Shown one piece after another: positions 1 through 12,342 of a stretch of 64,000 nt of DNA. The position numbers and the translations under genes were made by a program. The DNA comes from Siphonodentalium dalli (Eukaryota; Mollusca; Scaphopoda; Gadilida; Siphonodentaliidae): the NCBI GenBank assembly GCA_032622095.1, contig CP136061.1, positions 130,152,754 to 130,216,753 of the forward strand, written 5' to 3'. The notes under the pieces are model-generated. The model saw nothing but the letters and a program-made list of their open reading frames with translations. It made no database searches and had not been told where the DNA came from. Numbering within the stretch: position 1 is the stretch's first letter; every line of letters starts with the position of its first letter.

Positions 1-989
1 AGAAGTTTGAAGTGAATTGAAGAAAGAGAATTTAGAGATCAAGAGAGAACACGTTATAATAAATGGATTCTCCCAGTCAGTTAAAAAGTGTACATCGGAA
101 TGGTCTATTATTGATTTGGAGGGCTGTTAAGGTGATAAAAGCATATGACAGATAAATAAAAGTGCAGGAGGAGCTCTATTTATTGAGGAAATGTGTCGAT
201 AATCTGAACATTTTCTATGAGATAACTACTCATCAATGATAGAAAGATATAAAGTTGCATTATCTCTTCCCTGATTATTTTGTATATGATAATCAGAGAA
301 ACCAGTCTGTCAAATATTTATCCTATATTTTTCTGTGAACTGAGACAGTAAATGTTACTATTTCTCTAACGAATTGCACTGTTCAGGTTAGTCCAAGTTT
401 CCTTTGTCATAAACCAGGTAGTGAAATCGGTAGGGATAATACTGGTTTATATCAAAGTATCGTTGTCTTACTAGTACTCTTCTATATCAGATTTTAAGCA
501 TAAAGTACCTCTCGTCTAAAATCAACAAATGACAGTAATAAAATGTCACAATTGTGAAACAAACCTGGTTTATTCCATAGAAAACATTATATTTGTTCTG
601 ATCTCCACAAGAGTTGTCAAATGAAAGTAGTAATTCAATGTGCATAATTTAACATGAATGCTAGATGATAATACATCACTATGACTGTAAGATATCACTC
701 TTACCGATAAATCTATCATATGTATTGATTTGTATGAAAAATCCCATCAATAATCTGAGCGTAAAGTCTGCTATAGAAGAGTAAGTCAGCGGCACTTCAA
801 ATTAAACCAGTATTATTCACACCGATTTCACTAGCTGGTGTGCGTCAAAGGAAACTTGGACTATTTTCAGCTATGATGAGTGTATGTTTTTAAATGAAAC
901 TCTATATGTTATTAAGTTTTATAAGTGAAATATGTGTATAAACACCAGATTTTTAAAGGCCCGTTTGAAAAAACAGTTGTATTATGTAA

Positions 990-1335
990 TCAGTCTGTCC
1001 ATCCGTTAACATTTTTGGTTTCCGACTAATAACTCCAGTTTGGATTATTTGATCTGACCCAAAGTTGGTATGTGAATTTCCCAGCTAAAAATACAGACCA
1101 TGTATGAATATGGGTTCCATCCCATTATTTTTACATGAGTAACGGTCCTTCATCGACTTAGAATTTGCCTGCGAATTAATAATTTTTTGGTTGATCGTTA
1201 ACCCCTGTTTGGATTATTTGATCAGAATCAAAGTTATAATGTGCGTTTCTCAGCCAAAAATACAGGCCATGTTCAAATATGGGTTTCGTCCAATTATTTT
1301 TACATGAGTTACCACCCTTTGTCAATTTAATTTAC
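990..1335 (+). repeat. Two-unit tandem repeat of the 'gagttat' module family
   Basis: Two diverged ~185-bp units each contain a GGATTATTTGATC block, a 'cagc(t/c)aaaaatacag' block and a 'tatgggtt(c/t)c' block followed by 'catgagt'. The wording is close to the units at 62.25-62.72 kb, so they appear to be one dispersed family. Confidence 0.65.
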
Positions 1336-2470
1336 CTGATTTAATAATAATTTACATGTAAACTAACACACCCCAATGATGCTCTTGCTCGTGTACGTTT
1401 GGGTAATAATGTTAATATGTAATATGTGTTAATAAGTTTCATAAAAAATTGTATTGTTGTCGTTAGAAGGGTTGCCGGGAAGACATAGAGCACCTTTTAA
1501 CGCTTTCATCCAATTAACTCAGGATTTTCATTTTATATACCATGAATCATATGTATCAGGAAAAAATAATTAAACCAATCAACTAAATTAACCAAATTAA
1601 TTGAAGCGCATGTATTTATATGACCATATAAACCATTCAGTGGTTTGAGTGTGGAGCTAGAATTCACATGCAAATCACCAATCTTTATTTGTATTATATA
1701 TTATATGTCATATAAATGACAGAGATGTTTTTATTGACGAATTAAATTTATATTTTCTGTCATATATATCTGTCGTATCCATCACATAGACTATCTATCC
1801 TAACTGGTGTTGACATACTGGGGTTGAGTTCATATTTCATGTGTTTTTTTCACATTTTGCCTTCCAATGGAAAAATGAAAAAAGATGTGCAGTATTGTTT
1901 GTTTATTTCTCAAGTCAGGTATCCATTGCTCCACCAGATAAGTGCTTATCTTTGACTGTCTATTAGAGTTATTGCTCTGTAGAGATATCTGATATTTGGA
2001 ATCAGGTTTGATCACCCCTCCCCAGTGTTAACAATTTAAAAATGAGACACGTTTCCATTACAAACCACAACGTTGGTTGAAATAAGGTTTTAGTCACAAG
2101 CCAAATTAGATCCATGCCTCGTTTTAGTAATGAAACATAAGCAGCAACTAAATCTGGTTTCCAATATCAGGGTCTTCTACAAAGGCAAGCACCTCCAATG
2201 CCCTATACCTCAATTTATTTGTGTGTGACATTTGATCTTACCAGATATAGCTTAAAGTTATGCCCTCTTGTTCTATATTCGGCACAAAGTCTTGACTCGA
2301 GTATGTCGAGAGGAGACAAATGAAGTCTGTTGTATTGTGAAGTTGGAAGTTAAAAGGGTACTGTATACTAAATCTGGCCATTTATGGGACCATCTCCTTT
2401 TATACTCAACAGAATATATGCAACAAATGAATGAATTTGAGCCATGTATTAGTGCAAAATACTTCATATG

Positions 2471-2592
2471 CTCTATGAACAATGTGCAAACAACATGGTA
2501 CATGCATGTAATTATAATGAAAATGAATTTATGACTCCAGCCATAAATTCATTTTCATTATAATTACTGTGTTGTTTGCATCGTTCATAGAG
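2471..2592. repeat. Fold-back (near-perfect palindrome)
   Basis: The arms 2509-2533 and 2542-2566 (TAATTATAATGAAAATGAAT and its complement, continuing) pair with an 8-nt loop. Looser outer arms contain GTGCAAACAAC and GTTGTTTGCATCGTTCATAG. It looks like a small MITE or a fold-back rearrangement; related text flanks the element that starts near 36.29 kb. Confidence 0.75.
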
Positions 2593-2757
2593 AATATATC
2601 ATAGCTGGTCATGCCCAAATAGTAGAATCTATAAAGAGTATCTGTTTGTCTTCGCAATATTTCTCCCATGCAGATCGACACATGAACAGATTTCAACCAA
2701 ATTTGGTGTGGTCATTCACTGTGGTACCTGACGGATGTTATAAAAGCGTTAGTTTTT

Positions 2758-3572
2758 AGCTCAACTTTACTTTGTAAAGTTTGAGCTATTGCCATGGCTG
2801 TGTAGTCCGTCGTCCATGTGCGCGTGATTCGTCAACAATTTCCTTTAGCACGGGCTACAGGTCATACCTTTGATCTGATCATTATGAAATTTGCCATGGC
2901 TGTTTACATTGACATGTAGATGGGAACGAGTCATTTTGGGGTCATTCTGCAAAAAAACATGGCTACCAGTGGCCATCTTGGATTTCAAAATTCAATCCAT
3001 TAGCACGGGCTACAGGTCGTAATGTTCGTCTGATCATCATGAAATTTGTCATGGATGTTAATATTGACATATAGATGGGAACGAGTCATTTTGGGGTCGT
3101 TCGGCCAAAAAACATGGCCACCAGCAGCCATCTTGGATTTTACTCTTGGCATGACTAAATCATTTGGCACAGGCTACAGATCGTAGCTTCGGTCGGATCT
3201 TCATGAAATTTGTCATGGATGTTAATATTGACATGTAGATGGGAACGAGTCATTTTGGGGTCATTCGGCCAAAAAAACATGGCCGTCAGCAGCCATCTTG
3301 GATTTTACTCTTTGAATGACTAAATCCTTTGGCACGGGCTACAGGTCGTAGCTTTGGTCTGATCATCATGAAATTTGTCATGGATGTTAACAATGACATG
3401 TAAATGGGAACAAGTCTTTTTGGGGTCATTCGGCAAAGTAACATGGCTGCCAGCAGCCATCTTGGATTTTACTCTTTGCTTAACTAGGCCTTTCTACTTT
3501 CCACATTCCTAATCACTCCATTGACTGTAACACATGAAATTATTCCCTTTCCAAGTTGAGCTACAGTGTCAT
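2758..3572 (+). mobile_element. Pearl-like core-repeat element, copy 1 (about 4 units)
   Basis: It starts with the hairpin-forming AGCTCAACTTTACTTTGTAA and ends at AAGTTGAGCTACAGTGTCAT followed by GACACTT. Inside are about four ~160-bp core units, each with 'acatggc..ccag.agccatcttgga' and 'gacat.tagatgggaacgagt'. The first and last ~11 bp are inverted (AGCTCAACTT/AAGTTGAGCT) and there is a GTGTCATTGACAC hairpin near the 3' end. Short ends around tandem ~160-bp cores resemble the pearl elements of bivalves, which are related to Helentrons; that assignment is inference. No protein is encoded. Confidence 0.75.
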
Positions 3573-3627
3573 TGACACTTCCATTGTTTACCCCAAAATT
3601 TGTATTAAAAAAAAATTAAAGAAAAGA

Positions 3628-3660
3628 TTTTTTTTTTTTTTTTTTTTTTAATAAATTTTT
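3628..3660. repeat. Poly(T) tract
   Basis: An almost pure T run of more than 20 nt lies in an A/T-rich stretch. No further structure seen. Confidence 0.9.
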
Positions 3661-3859
3661 AATAAAAATGTTTGAATGATCGAAATGTGCTCGAAGTGCA
3701 CAAATGGGCCGCCGTTGAATAAATGCTCCCGCCATAAATATAAATTATAATATAATTATAATATAAACTAGCTTTCAAATTCCATGTGGGAAATTTGGAT
3801 ACTTCCATATACCACATTTTCCCGTTTCTCGTGTTATACATTACATTCTTCAAGCTGTC

Positions 3860-4150
3860 TCTGGTGGGCCCGACTTCGTCCGGGCTGTTCCCATCTGCTT
3901 TCCGGCGAAAGGCGCGATTTGACCTTGAATTGACTATTTTAAAGTCAAGGTCAGGTCGGGGTCATGATTTGACCCGGAGAAAAGTACCCCTAGGTATAAA
4001 ATTTCGTCGAAATCCGTACGTTTTACCCGATTTGACCTTGAATTGACCATTTTGAAGGTCAAGGTCAGGTCGGGGTCACGATTTGACCCGCCCAAAACAC
4101 TCCCCGGACAAAACTATCCCTAGGTATCAAATTTCGTCGAAATCCATCCT
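3860..4150 (+). repeat. Two-unit ~120-bp tandem repeat
   Basis: The block 'gatttgaccttgaattgac' ... 'aaggtcaggtcggggtca' ... 'aaatttcgtcgaaatcc' occurs twice in tandem. Each unit contains an internal inverted pair around TTGACCTTGAA and AAGGTCAAGGTCA. Unknown family. Confidence 0.75.
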
Positions 4151-4238
4151 TGGTTACCACACGATCGCATGATTTCCAAAGTGTGCGGTAATTATCAATA
4201 TCAGCACATGTGCTAATCTGTGTCTGACTAGTTTATTG

Positions 4239-4380
4239 AGGATACCGCATTCGGGGAAACAATACAGCTTTTAAAGCGACCCATTTGCAGCTTTTACATC
4301 GACCTAATCCCGCATAACACAAGTGGATATTATATTTTCAAGCACAGTATACACCGGTGGCGTTAATTACAGTACACCAA
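4239..4380 (+). repeat. Direct repeat, left copy
   Basis: It begins GATACCGCATTCGGGG and ends ACACCGGTGGCGTTAAT, and matches 5769-5912 with scattered differences. The pair flanks ~1.4 kb of sequence without recognisable coding content. It could be the ends of a decayed element or a simple segmental duplication. Confidence 0.7.
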
Positions 4381-5403
4381 TTATTCTCCACAGGGCACAG
4401 GCGACAGTGTTAATGTCCGGGCTATGCTCGATTCCTTGTGAATGCTGGAACTCTCTAACCTAGTCAATTGTGAAGAATGACTCTTCAGACCTAATATGAC
4501 CAACAGAAAAAATAAACAAATAAAAAATAATAATATGTCCATGTGCCGTTTCCGTCCTTAAATTTGCCACTTTTGATACTACCCTAATTCCGCACAAAAT
4601 CATCATCACCAAATTTTCAAACAGACCCCAATAAATGCCAGTTTGTGCATGAGATTAATTTTGTCATAACTTGGCCACTAAACGCTTTATAATAAGAAAT
4701 CTCAGAATAAATCGGTCAGAACTGTATATATACCGTAACCAAACCCTGTTTTTCCCCCACTCCAATATGTAAACAAAATGCGCGATCTTGCGAGATAAAT
4801 AGCTCCCGTCTAAAATGAATCAGAATGTTTATTACCAGGATCAAGGCATCCTACGAGAATAGAAACAAGACGCACGTGGTTTTATCGATAAAGCAATTGA
4901 TAATTATACTGATATCTGTTTGGTTTTAGGACACAATTTTTTTTGCTCATTCACAGGCTAATATACTATAAGTAATTGGCCATACATCTTGTTATCAATT
5001 ATCTTTGTACGAACCGGTTATGGAAATTTTCAGTTCAGGGGTCAAGTGAGATAACATTTGCTTCAAACAAACTCACTTCTGCCTCAATAAATAGTTTGTC
5101 AAAACTGAAATGCAATTTGTAAACAAATACGATTAACATGCGTTTTAACGAGGTGAGCTTTAATTAGATGAAAGAAGCAATGCTACATAAACTATTTGTC
5201 ATGGACTCAGCCAGTGTGTCATATATCTGTGTCAACTAAGGTCGCTTTGCGTGGTAAAAATGAACAGTGAAAGTGAAAATTCTATCAAATTCGGAGAATC
5301 CTATTGAAAGTGAAAGTACAATTCTGGGAATTCCGCAGATTCAGAGAATGTATAGGCTACTATTGAAAGTGAATGTACGATTCCGGGAATTCTATCAGAT
5401 TTT

Positions 5404-5472
5404 GCGACTCTGCTCGTTTTCGTGATCATAGGTTATATAGGGCCTATATGACCACGAAAACGAGTCGAGTCA
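5404..5472. repeat. Fold-back hairpin
   Basis: CTCGTTTTCGTG and CACGAAAACGAG form the stem, with longer imperfect arms (gactc.../...gagtc, tcata/tatga) around a TATAGGGCCTATA centre that is itself palindromic. Confidence 0.8.
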
Positions 5473-5768
5473 CGATACATGCATCGGTACAAACACATTG
5501 TGTATATGACCAGAAAATAAAAAGATCGCGATTACTCCCAACAGAACAGGCATGCGCACTACAATTAAAATTACCCATAATTCACTTCACTATACCCCAG
5601 GGGCTCCCAATGCATGGTTTATAAATTATTTTCAGGCTATCAGTTAATTGAATTTCCTTTTTACTAAACTAAATAAATAAACTAAAGTAAACTAAAATCA
5701 AATATAGGACTTAGATATTATTTTTTGGCATATCTTATAAAAAAAAACCTAAAAAAATAAACATTATT

Positions 5769-5912
5769 GATACCGCATTCGGGGTAAGACTACAGCTTTT
5801 AAAGCGACCCATTATGAGTACCACTACAGCTTTTACATCGACCTATTCCCCCATTGGACCAGTGGTTATTATATTTTCAAGAACAGAATACACCGGTGGC
5901 GTTAATAATGAT
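5769..5912 (+). repeat. Direct repeat, right copy
   Basis: Second copy of the GATACCGCATTCGGGG...CACCGGTGGCGTTAAT block at 4239-4380, with a short insertion near 5815-5825. Confidence 0.7.
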
Positions 5913-6031
5913 ATATCTGGTATTTTTCCCCCAGAGGCTTGTGTCCCAATCGCAACTTCTCGGATTATCGTACTTGGCAGATATTTGCGGTACGGAAATC
6001 ACCGAGCTTAGCCGATTGGCCTGTGTCCTAA

Positions 6032-6206
6032 CCAAACTCCAGGCAGAGTTATCTCCCACCACTGTGCAGTGCTAACGTAGAGGGCGCTGTATGGAGTTTG
6101 TGCCATAACGCACACTACCCTTTCAAAGGGGCCGCATCAAACTCCATGCAGCGCCCTCTACGTTAGCACTGCGGAGTGGTGGGAGATAACTCTGCCTGGA
6201 GTTTGG
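6032..6206. mobile_element. Palindromic MITE-like element with ~75-bp arms
   Basis: The left arm starts CCAAACTCCAGGCAGAGTTA and the right arm ends with its complement TAACTCTGCCTGGAGTTTGG. The arms also share the 'gtgctaacgtagagggcgct' block. The loop is ~30 nt. I could not identify a target duplication. Confidence 0.82.
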
Positions 6207-7233
6207 GGCCGCATATGTCCCTGCGATGTTGAATAAAAAATGTTTCATCTAGTACCATTATGGAATATTTATAGCAGGGTTTACAAAATGGTCCCACTCA
6301 TCAACGAAGACCGAGAGACGCACGCAAGAAACGGCGTCGATATTATATCGTAGAACCTGCAATTGTATTATTATGGGACTTTACAACTTGCCATGTAGAC
6401 CAGGCCGTCGATTAACCAAGTGTGTTTGTACACCATATAACCTTTTGTTCGTTTGATGTCATGTGCCGGTAAATGATTCTGTGATGCCACTTTTATCTGT
6501 GAATTCATGTACTACAGCGTGTCATTTTCTTGGATCGTTATGCATTATGGGCAGTTCACGATCTTTTGAATGGAGAGCAGATCTAGCTGATACTGGCATG
6601 CCATCTGTATTATGTCTACAGCAGTACAGCTACATCATTGTGTCTTTATGGTTCCGTGAATATTTCGCTGATACGACTTTCTGCAATTAATAGACAAACG
6701 GAACTCATGGAAATGTGTAATATTAACCTCAGGTAGGCACTATACATATATGCTGATATTCACGATATATATATTACAATTAATTTCCCTCTCATGATCT
6801 CTAGATATGATATCACAGATATATGCACTGCACTAGAAAACAGTTACATTATATATGCAGAAGTTATTGGCATCTGAAAACAGTGAAAATTAAGATTTGT
6901 TCATGCCATAAGCCGAGTATATATAGGCCTATAGAAAGCGGACTCATAAATTGCAACCAATTGGCGATCATTCAACTATATTTCGCATTAGGATAATCAC
7001 ATGTACCAAATTTCAAAAAGAAATTTCTGATCGTTTTTGAGATAGATATATATATATATATATTTAAAAAAAAAAAATCAAGAATGTTAATCAAAACGTG
7101 CGTCTGGCCTTAAAGTGATGTCAAATAGAAATGGAGAATATTTTTTTCTCAAAGTAGTTATTTTTATAAATAGTAGGCCCTATATATATATCCAAATTGA
7201 TAACACGTACGCGCCGTCATTCTTGTATTTTAA

Positions 7234-7702
7234 AGGTACTCAACCCGTAAAGAGGGTCCCCATCTCAACAGATTCCAACAACAACAATCCGATCGGAGGG
7301 TCCTATATTACTATTTCTTTGGCTTTGGGGGTAAAAAATATTTGATTCGAGTCGAGGAACCCATCAAACAAAGCTCAGAGTTATTAGATATTGATTTTTG
7401 AAATTTGTTATAAACTCGAGATCAGTACTACTAACTGCCGTAATCTGCTCTGGATGTGTTCTCCAAATCTATTCAAACAGACAAGGATGGATAACTCTAA
7501 AATCAAGTGGTAATTTGAACTCAATTTTGACTGAGTTCTGGGCCGGATAGTATTCCCGATAATGAAAAATAATAGATTTCTAAAATCGATATCTAACAAA
7601 TCTGAGCTTTGATGGGTGACTTCCTCGACTCGAATCAAATATTTTTGACCCCCGAAGCCATTGAAATAGTAATTGAGAGGAGTTTTATCGGGTTGAGTAC
7701 CT
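7234..7702. mobile_element. TTAA-flanked MITE with long inverted repeats
   Basis: The ends AGGTACTCAACCCG and CGGGTTGAGTACCT are directly flanked by TTAA at 7230-7233 and 7703-7706. The arms extend ~170 bp (for example AAATATTTGATTCGAGTCGA and its complement). A TTAA duplication plus TIRs is the signature of piggyBac-type elements; the family assignment is inferred from the target site only. No transposase. Confidence 0.82.
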
Positions 7703-7974
7703 TTAATTAAATGCAGTGAATCAGTCTCGATGACGAATTTTTTTTTTTTTTATCTCCGATAGTTGAGTCCCGAATGATGCCGAATCGAGAAGTAAATATT
7801 TACAATTGAGCGTATAGTTCGAACGATGTTTTCTGTGGAGTGGTTATGACGATTTGCTTGAGATTTTCGGCGATGTTAGTATAGAAAGCTACATTCCTCC
7901 AGCTGATATAGCGCCTGCATGAATACTAACTTGTCAGTTTTACGCACTGAACAAGTCCATAAAATTTATTAACA

Positions 7975-8245
7975 GTTTTTGATAGGCCACCGAGGAGGAA
8001 CCAGCCGAGAAGGAACCAGGACCCCTCAGCCCAGAGGGAGAAAAAATCGAAATATAAACATGAAAACTCCAAAATCCAATAGCATCTATTTATAGAAGAT
8101 TAACTCCAGGCAAATTCAAGCGTCGATTTTTTTTTAGAATTGATTAGCAGTTTTAATTCACTGGCCACCGAGGAGGGATCAGCAGGACCCCTCAACCCAT
8201 GCAGTGGGAGAAAATTTTGAAATCTGAACCTGCAAACTGCAAAAT
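7975..8245 (+). repeat. Two-unit ~165-bp direct repeat
   Basis: 'ggccaccgaggagg.a.cagc' ... 'aggacccctca.ccca' ... 'aaaatccta.catct' occurs twice. Diverged tandem duplication; no coding content recognised. Confidence 0.65.
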
Positions 8246-8714
8246 CCTAGCATCTAGACTGGCACCAAACTCTCTAAGTGTTGGACATTTCCGATCTGAC
8301 ACCCCACCGCTAAGGTTGGAAAATTTCCAACTAGTCATTTCAGTCCAAGATTTTTACCAAAAGAAGGAAAATATATTACTGTTGGTATAAAAAACAACAG
8401 ATTCCCCACTAATTATTCGTTGGAAAATCAAACTATACATACGAGAACACTTTCAAACCTATTGTTGGTGTGAAATTTCCAACTACTGTTGTGTCAGGTA
8501 TGAAGTTTCCAACTGTAATTGAACATATTGACCAAGTTGTGGTGGGTGAGACACGGCCCCAACCCCGACCCATTTCGCCACGTCGCTGGCCACTACCATC
8601 ATTTTAACAGTACTGGTATAATAAGTGGTATTATATATATCTCCTTATAATCACTGTTGTAATAGTGGATATCATATTATAGTGTAAATGGAATGACGGA
8701 GATGGTCAGCGAAT

Positions 8715-8855
8715 GCTAGCTAACTAGAACCTTGGCTAACTGGGATCTTTGGCTATAACTGCATAGGTCATTTGCGAAGTGGGACCTTGGCCAACTGGGA
8801 CCTTCGATAACTGGGACCTTGATCAGCTGGGACCTTGGCTATAACTGTGGCTGAA
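8715..8855 (+). repeat. Short-period repeat 'aactgggaccttgg'
   Basis: At least six imperfect ~17-20-nt units of the type ACTGGGACCTTGGCTA. The reverse-complement form of the same repeat occurs at 11345-11430 and again at 11850-11925, so the two sets are inverted around the LINE fragment. Confidence 0.75.
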
Positions 8856-8861
8856 GGCCAG

Positions 8862-9182
8862 TGAAGGGGTCACTCTCACCAAAAAAGGGTGCGGTACAGG
8901 TTTTTCAAAATGTGCTGAAGGCTACACAGGTTTTGAAATGTCGGTCTAAAGGACGTTCACTTTTCGTATCTACCATGATTTCTGTTAGATAATAATTGTT
9001 TACGTTCCAATAAATATTAAAATGTACTGAAAACTAACTGCTAATGGGCGCCAACTTTCATAAACACAATTTAAGTAAGGTGTTCGTGCCGATCACAAAC
9101 GATGTGTACCCTTCAGCACATTTTCAAACCCTGTGTACCCTTCAGCACTTTTTTTGGTGAGAGTGCATGACCCCTTCAGCCT
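8862..9182. mobile_element. Inverted-repeat element, 'ctgaaggggtca' ends
   Basis: Left arm 'gaaggggtcactctcaccaaaaaa' pairs with right arm 'tttttttggtgagagtgcatgaccccttc'. A second inner pair is 'tttttcaaaatgtgctgaagg' with 'cttcagcacattttcaaa'. It sits inside the short-period repeat: 'ataactgtg' lies before it and 'taactgtga' after it. No coding content. Confidence 0.72.
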
Positions 9183-9999
9183 AACTGTGACCTTCAGATT
9201 TATATGTACAAGTGTCGAAATTATTTTGTTAAAATCAAACTTATAAAACTTGTCAGGTAAAAACAAATCTAAAACATTTTAACCCTAATTTCCCACAAAA
9301 TACGGGATTATGTTCACTTATTTTAGTAATCGCTGCAACCAAGCCCATTGGTGCAACATTGTAAGCGTATAACTCATGGTGAATTACCGGTATGTTAGAA
9401 ATACAAAATGTGAACTTTATATAGAGGTTTTTAAAAATAAATTTACGTTCATGCTAAATCCAACAAACAAAATCTATATCCAGGAAAATAATACGGGTAT
9501 GTGTACTGAATACTGAAGAATGATGAACAATAAAAATATATACTAAATTTTCAGTACATTTAGATTTACTTATATAAATTTAAAGGTACGAGGCAGGGGC
9601 TTGTATACAACCCGCCGGTATACATATATTCCTATTATACATATGAACACTGAGCCCTTGTATCACTCAATTACAGTTAAATGTATTGTTGACAGTTCCA
9701 TCTATATATATTTATATTTCTCATGTATATTTATACATGTGTCATCTTTTTATCCACCAAACTTTATATTTATATATCGTTACCAATAAATAATATATTC
9801 TAATCTAATCTGTCTAAAACAAGAAAAATTATCACACACTACTTGCTTTCAACACGAACTCACACCTTCACTGTACGTGGATGTCCCGATTAACAACCAC
9901 CTTGTTATATCTTATCGGTGAATGCCATGATTAGCCATCTCTTTATTATGTTGATAGATATATAAGTTGGCAGCGGCAATTTAAAAGCCTGATTCACGA

Positions 10000-10016
10000 C
10001 CCCCCCCCCCCCCCCC
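10000..10016 (+). repeat. Poly(C) tract (17 nt)
   Basis: Uninterrupted C17 (G17 on the other strand). Confidence 0.95.
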
Positions 10017-10450
10017 GACAATAATATTGTAAAAAAATACTTTTTATATGGTTGCCGGGTAGCTATAGGCCTATATATACTGTTCACGCTGATTAAAATA
10101 TATATGAAGTATGCATATGGTCACAGCACTTACTGAAAAAAAATATATGATGACAGAGTCTCTCTTTTGCTTGCACATTGTTTTCCATTATTTATACAGT
10201 TTTATGGGAAGAAATAACTAAATTTATTTTTATAATTTGAGTGAAACTTATCCTTTAAAAAAATCTTGTGAAATTCGTGGACAATTCTGCAAATTGTCAA
10301 TTTGTTGTGGTTGTTATGCGTAATTTTATTTTATTTTTTTCCTCTCCAGCATCTACTTTTTTTCGACCAAAATGTTCGTAATCCTGGCTGTTTTATCGCT
10401 GTGACCAAAATGGATAAAACAGAATAAAAATATCTGGGACCTTCCTATAT

Positions 10451-11215
10451 ATTTTATAGAAGTGTTGAGTGTATACCACAAGGATATGTACTGGACCGGT
10501 ACTTTTCGTCATAAACATCATTGATCTACCAACAACCGTTAAGTCCCAGGTGATGATGTTTGCAGATGATACCAAAATATTTAAAAGGATTAAAGATGCA
10601 TGAAGCGATGCCAAGGACCTGCAGAAAGACCATACGAACTAAAACTATATGGTCCGATACATGGCTGTTGCGATTCCACCCTAACAAATGTGTGACGATG
10701 AATGTTGGAAAAATGAACCATTACCAAGACTATGATTATAACCTGTAGAATATTAAAGGAGAAGAATGCATACTAAAATTGTGGAGGAAGAAAAGGATAT
10801 TGGAGTATTGACAGATAATATGCTAACGTTTGAGAAACACATCAAAGAGAAAGCAAAGAAGGGACAGTCGGTAATGGGAGCCATTAATTAGAAGGTCATT
10901 CACACATCTGGACGAGGAAACTCTAGGGAAGCTTTACAAAGGATTGGTCAGCTAGACCACACTTGGAATATGCACAGCCGGCGTCCGTGCCGACATGGAA
11001 GCCACATCTACAAAAATACATTGAAAAAGTTCAGAGAAGGGCACCCAAATTAGCACCAGGGATGCAGACGCTTGGATATGATAAGCGACTAGAACGGCTA
11101 AATATCCCATCGTTACAATGCAGAAGACACAGAGGCGACATGATAGAGTGCTACAAAATCTTCAACTCATCCGACCAGGAAGCGGTCCTACTAAACAACC
11201 AACACAAACGAACAT
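10451..11215 (+). pseudogene. Decayed non-LTR retrotransposon reverse transcriptase (C-terminal half)
   Basis: Read across frames, this stretch gives the familiar RT series of a jockey/CR1-type LINE. There is a ..C-I-P-Q-G.. remnant near 10470, then after a frameshift GPVLFVINIIDLPTTVKSQV leading into the catalytic MMFADDTKIF (FADD at 10559-10570), WLLRFHPNKCVTMNVGK, then GVLTDNMLTFEKHIKEKAKK and finally KYIEKVQRRAPKLAPGM with LERLNIPSLQCRRHRGDMIE. Several stops (for example TGA after IKDA and TAG after GAIN) and frameshifts make it non-functional. The 5' part and endonuclease were not found. Confidence 0.85.
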
Positions 11216-11500
11216 AAACGAACACATGCAGGTCTAATTTAATTTTAAAAAGCGGAATAGAAGGTAGAAGTAAACAATAAAAATAAAAATGTTCTATTCT
11301 ACTAATATATAATTTTTTCTAATATATAATTTTTTAAGGTTCCATTTAGCTAATTCCCCAGAACTTTGGCCAAGGTCCCAGTTAGCCAAATGTCCCAGTT
11401 ATCCGAGGTCCCTTGCTAGCCAAGGCCTCTATGCATGCAGTTATTGCTGTCTATAGGTGGAGAACAGGGGCTCCGGAAGCATCCAAGGGCGGGGGGGGGG
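10993..11500 (+). repeat. Tandem duplication, unit A (508 bp)
   Basis: Starts ACATGGAAGCCACATCTAC inside the LINE tail and ends in 'aagggcgggggggggg'. It is repeated at 11501-11998 with very few changes; unit A has one extra ~18-nt 'ctaatatataatttttt' segment. It includes the last ~75 codons of the LINE RT, its 3' flank and the inverted 'aactggga' short repeat. Confidence 0.9.
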
Positions 11501-11998
11501 ACATGGAAGCCACATCTACAAAAATACATTGAAAAAGTTCAGAGAAGGGCACCCAAATTAGCACCAGGGATGCAGACGCTTGGATATGATAAGCGACTAG
11601 AACGGCTAAATATCCCATCGTTACAATGCAGAAGACACAGAGGCGACATGATAGAGTGCTACAAAATCTTCAACTCATCCGACCAGGAAGCGGTCCTACT
11701 AAACAACCAACACAAACGAACATAAACGAACACATGCAGGTTTAATTTAATTTTAAAAAGCGGAATAGAAGGTAGAAGTAAACAATAAAAATAAAAATGT
11801 TCTTTTCTACTAATATATAATTTTTTAAGGTTCCATTTAGCTAATTCCCCAGAACTTTGGCCAAGGTCCCAGTTAGCCAAATGTCCCAGTTATCCGAGGT
11901 CCCTTGCTAGCCAAGGCCTCTATGCATGCAGTTATTGCTGTCTATAGGTGGAGAACAGGGGCTCCGGGAGCATCCAAGGGCGGGGGGGGGGGGGGGGA
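11501..11998 (+). repeat. Tandem duplication, unit B
   Basis: Second copy of unit A, including the RT tail reading KYIEKVQRRAPKLAPGM. It ends in a longer poly(G) run (about 19 nt). Near identity indicates a recent event or slippage anchored on the poly(G). Confidence 0.9.
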
Positions 11999-12279
11999 CA
12001 GAGCCTACAAAAAGGGCACTTTTCCGCAAAAAAGGGCATTTTCTCCGCAAACTCGGGAAAATAACCATAAATTCATTGTGGCAAAAATCCCTATTTTAAT
12101 GGTATTTGTCGGTTTTATGGCCGTTTTGTGATAAAATTGACAAAAAAATTATATTCCTTGTGAAATTGGTGGTATTTGGACCAAAACAGTCACATTTTGC
12201 TATAAAAACACGAGAGCATTTTCTTATACATTATAATGAGATTAATTTCGAGCATAATAAGTTCAGCTCAACCATCGGC

Positions 12280-12342
12280 CATAATACCTATATCCCTACA
12301 TAATACCTATATGCCTACATAATACCTATATACCTACATAAT
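12280..12342 (+). repeat. Minisatellite, three 20-bp units
   Basis: CATAATACCTATATNCCTA is repeated three times, followed by CATAATTAA. Confidence 0.85.

Larger units (their letters stand above)
1..2750. other. Upstream non-coding stretch with interspersed repeats
   Basis: No coding region recognised. It holds an interspersed repeat at ~55-250 also seen at 30.9, 34.2, 57.0 and 63.4 kb, a two-unit ~185-bp tandem at ~990-1330, and a fold-back at 2471-2592. The short ORFs have no recognisable protein content. Confidence 0.6.
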
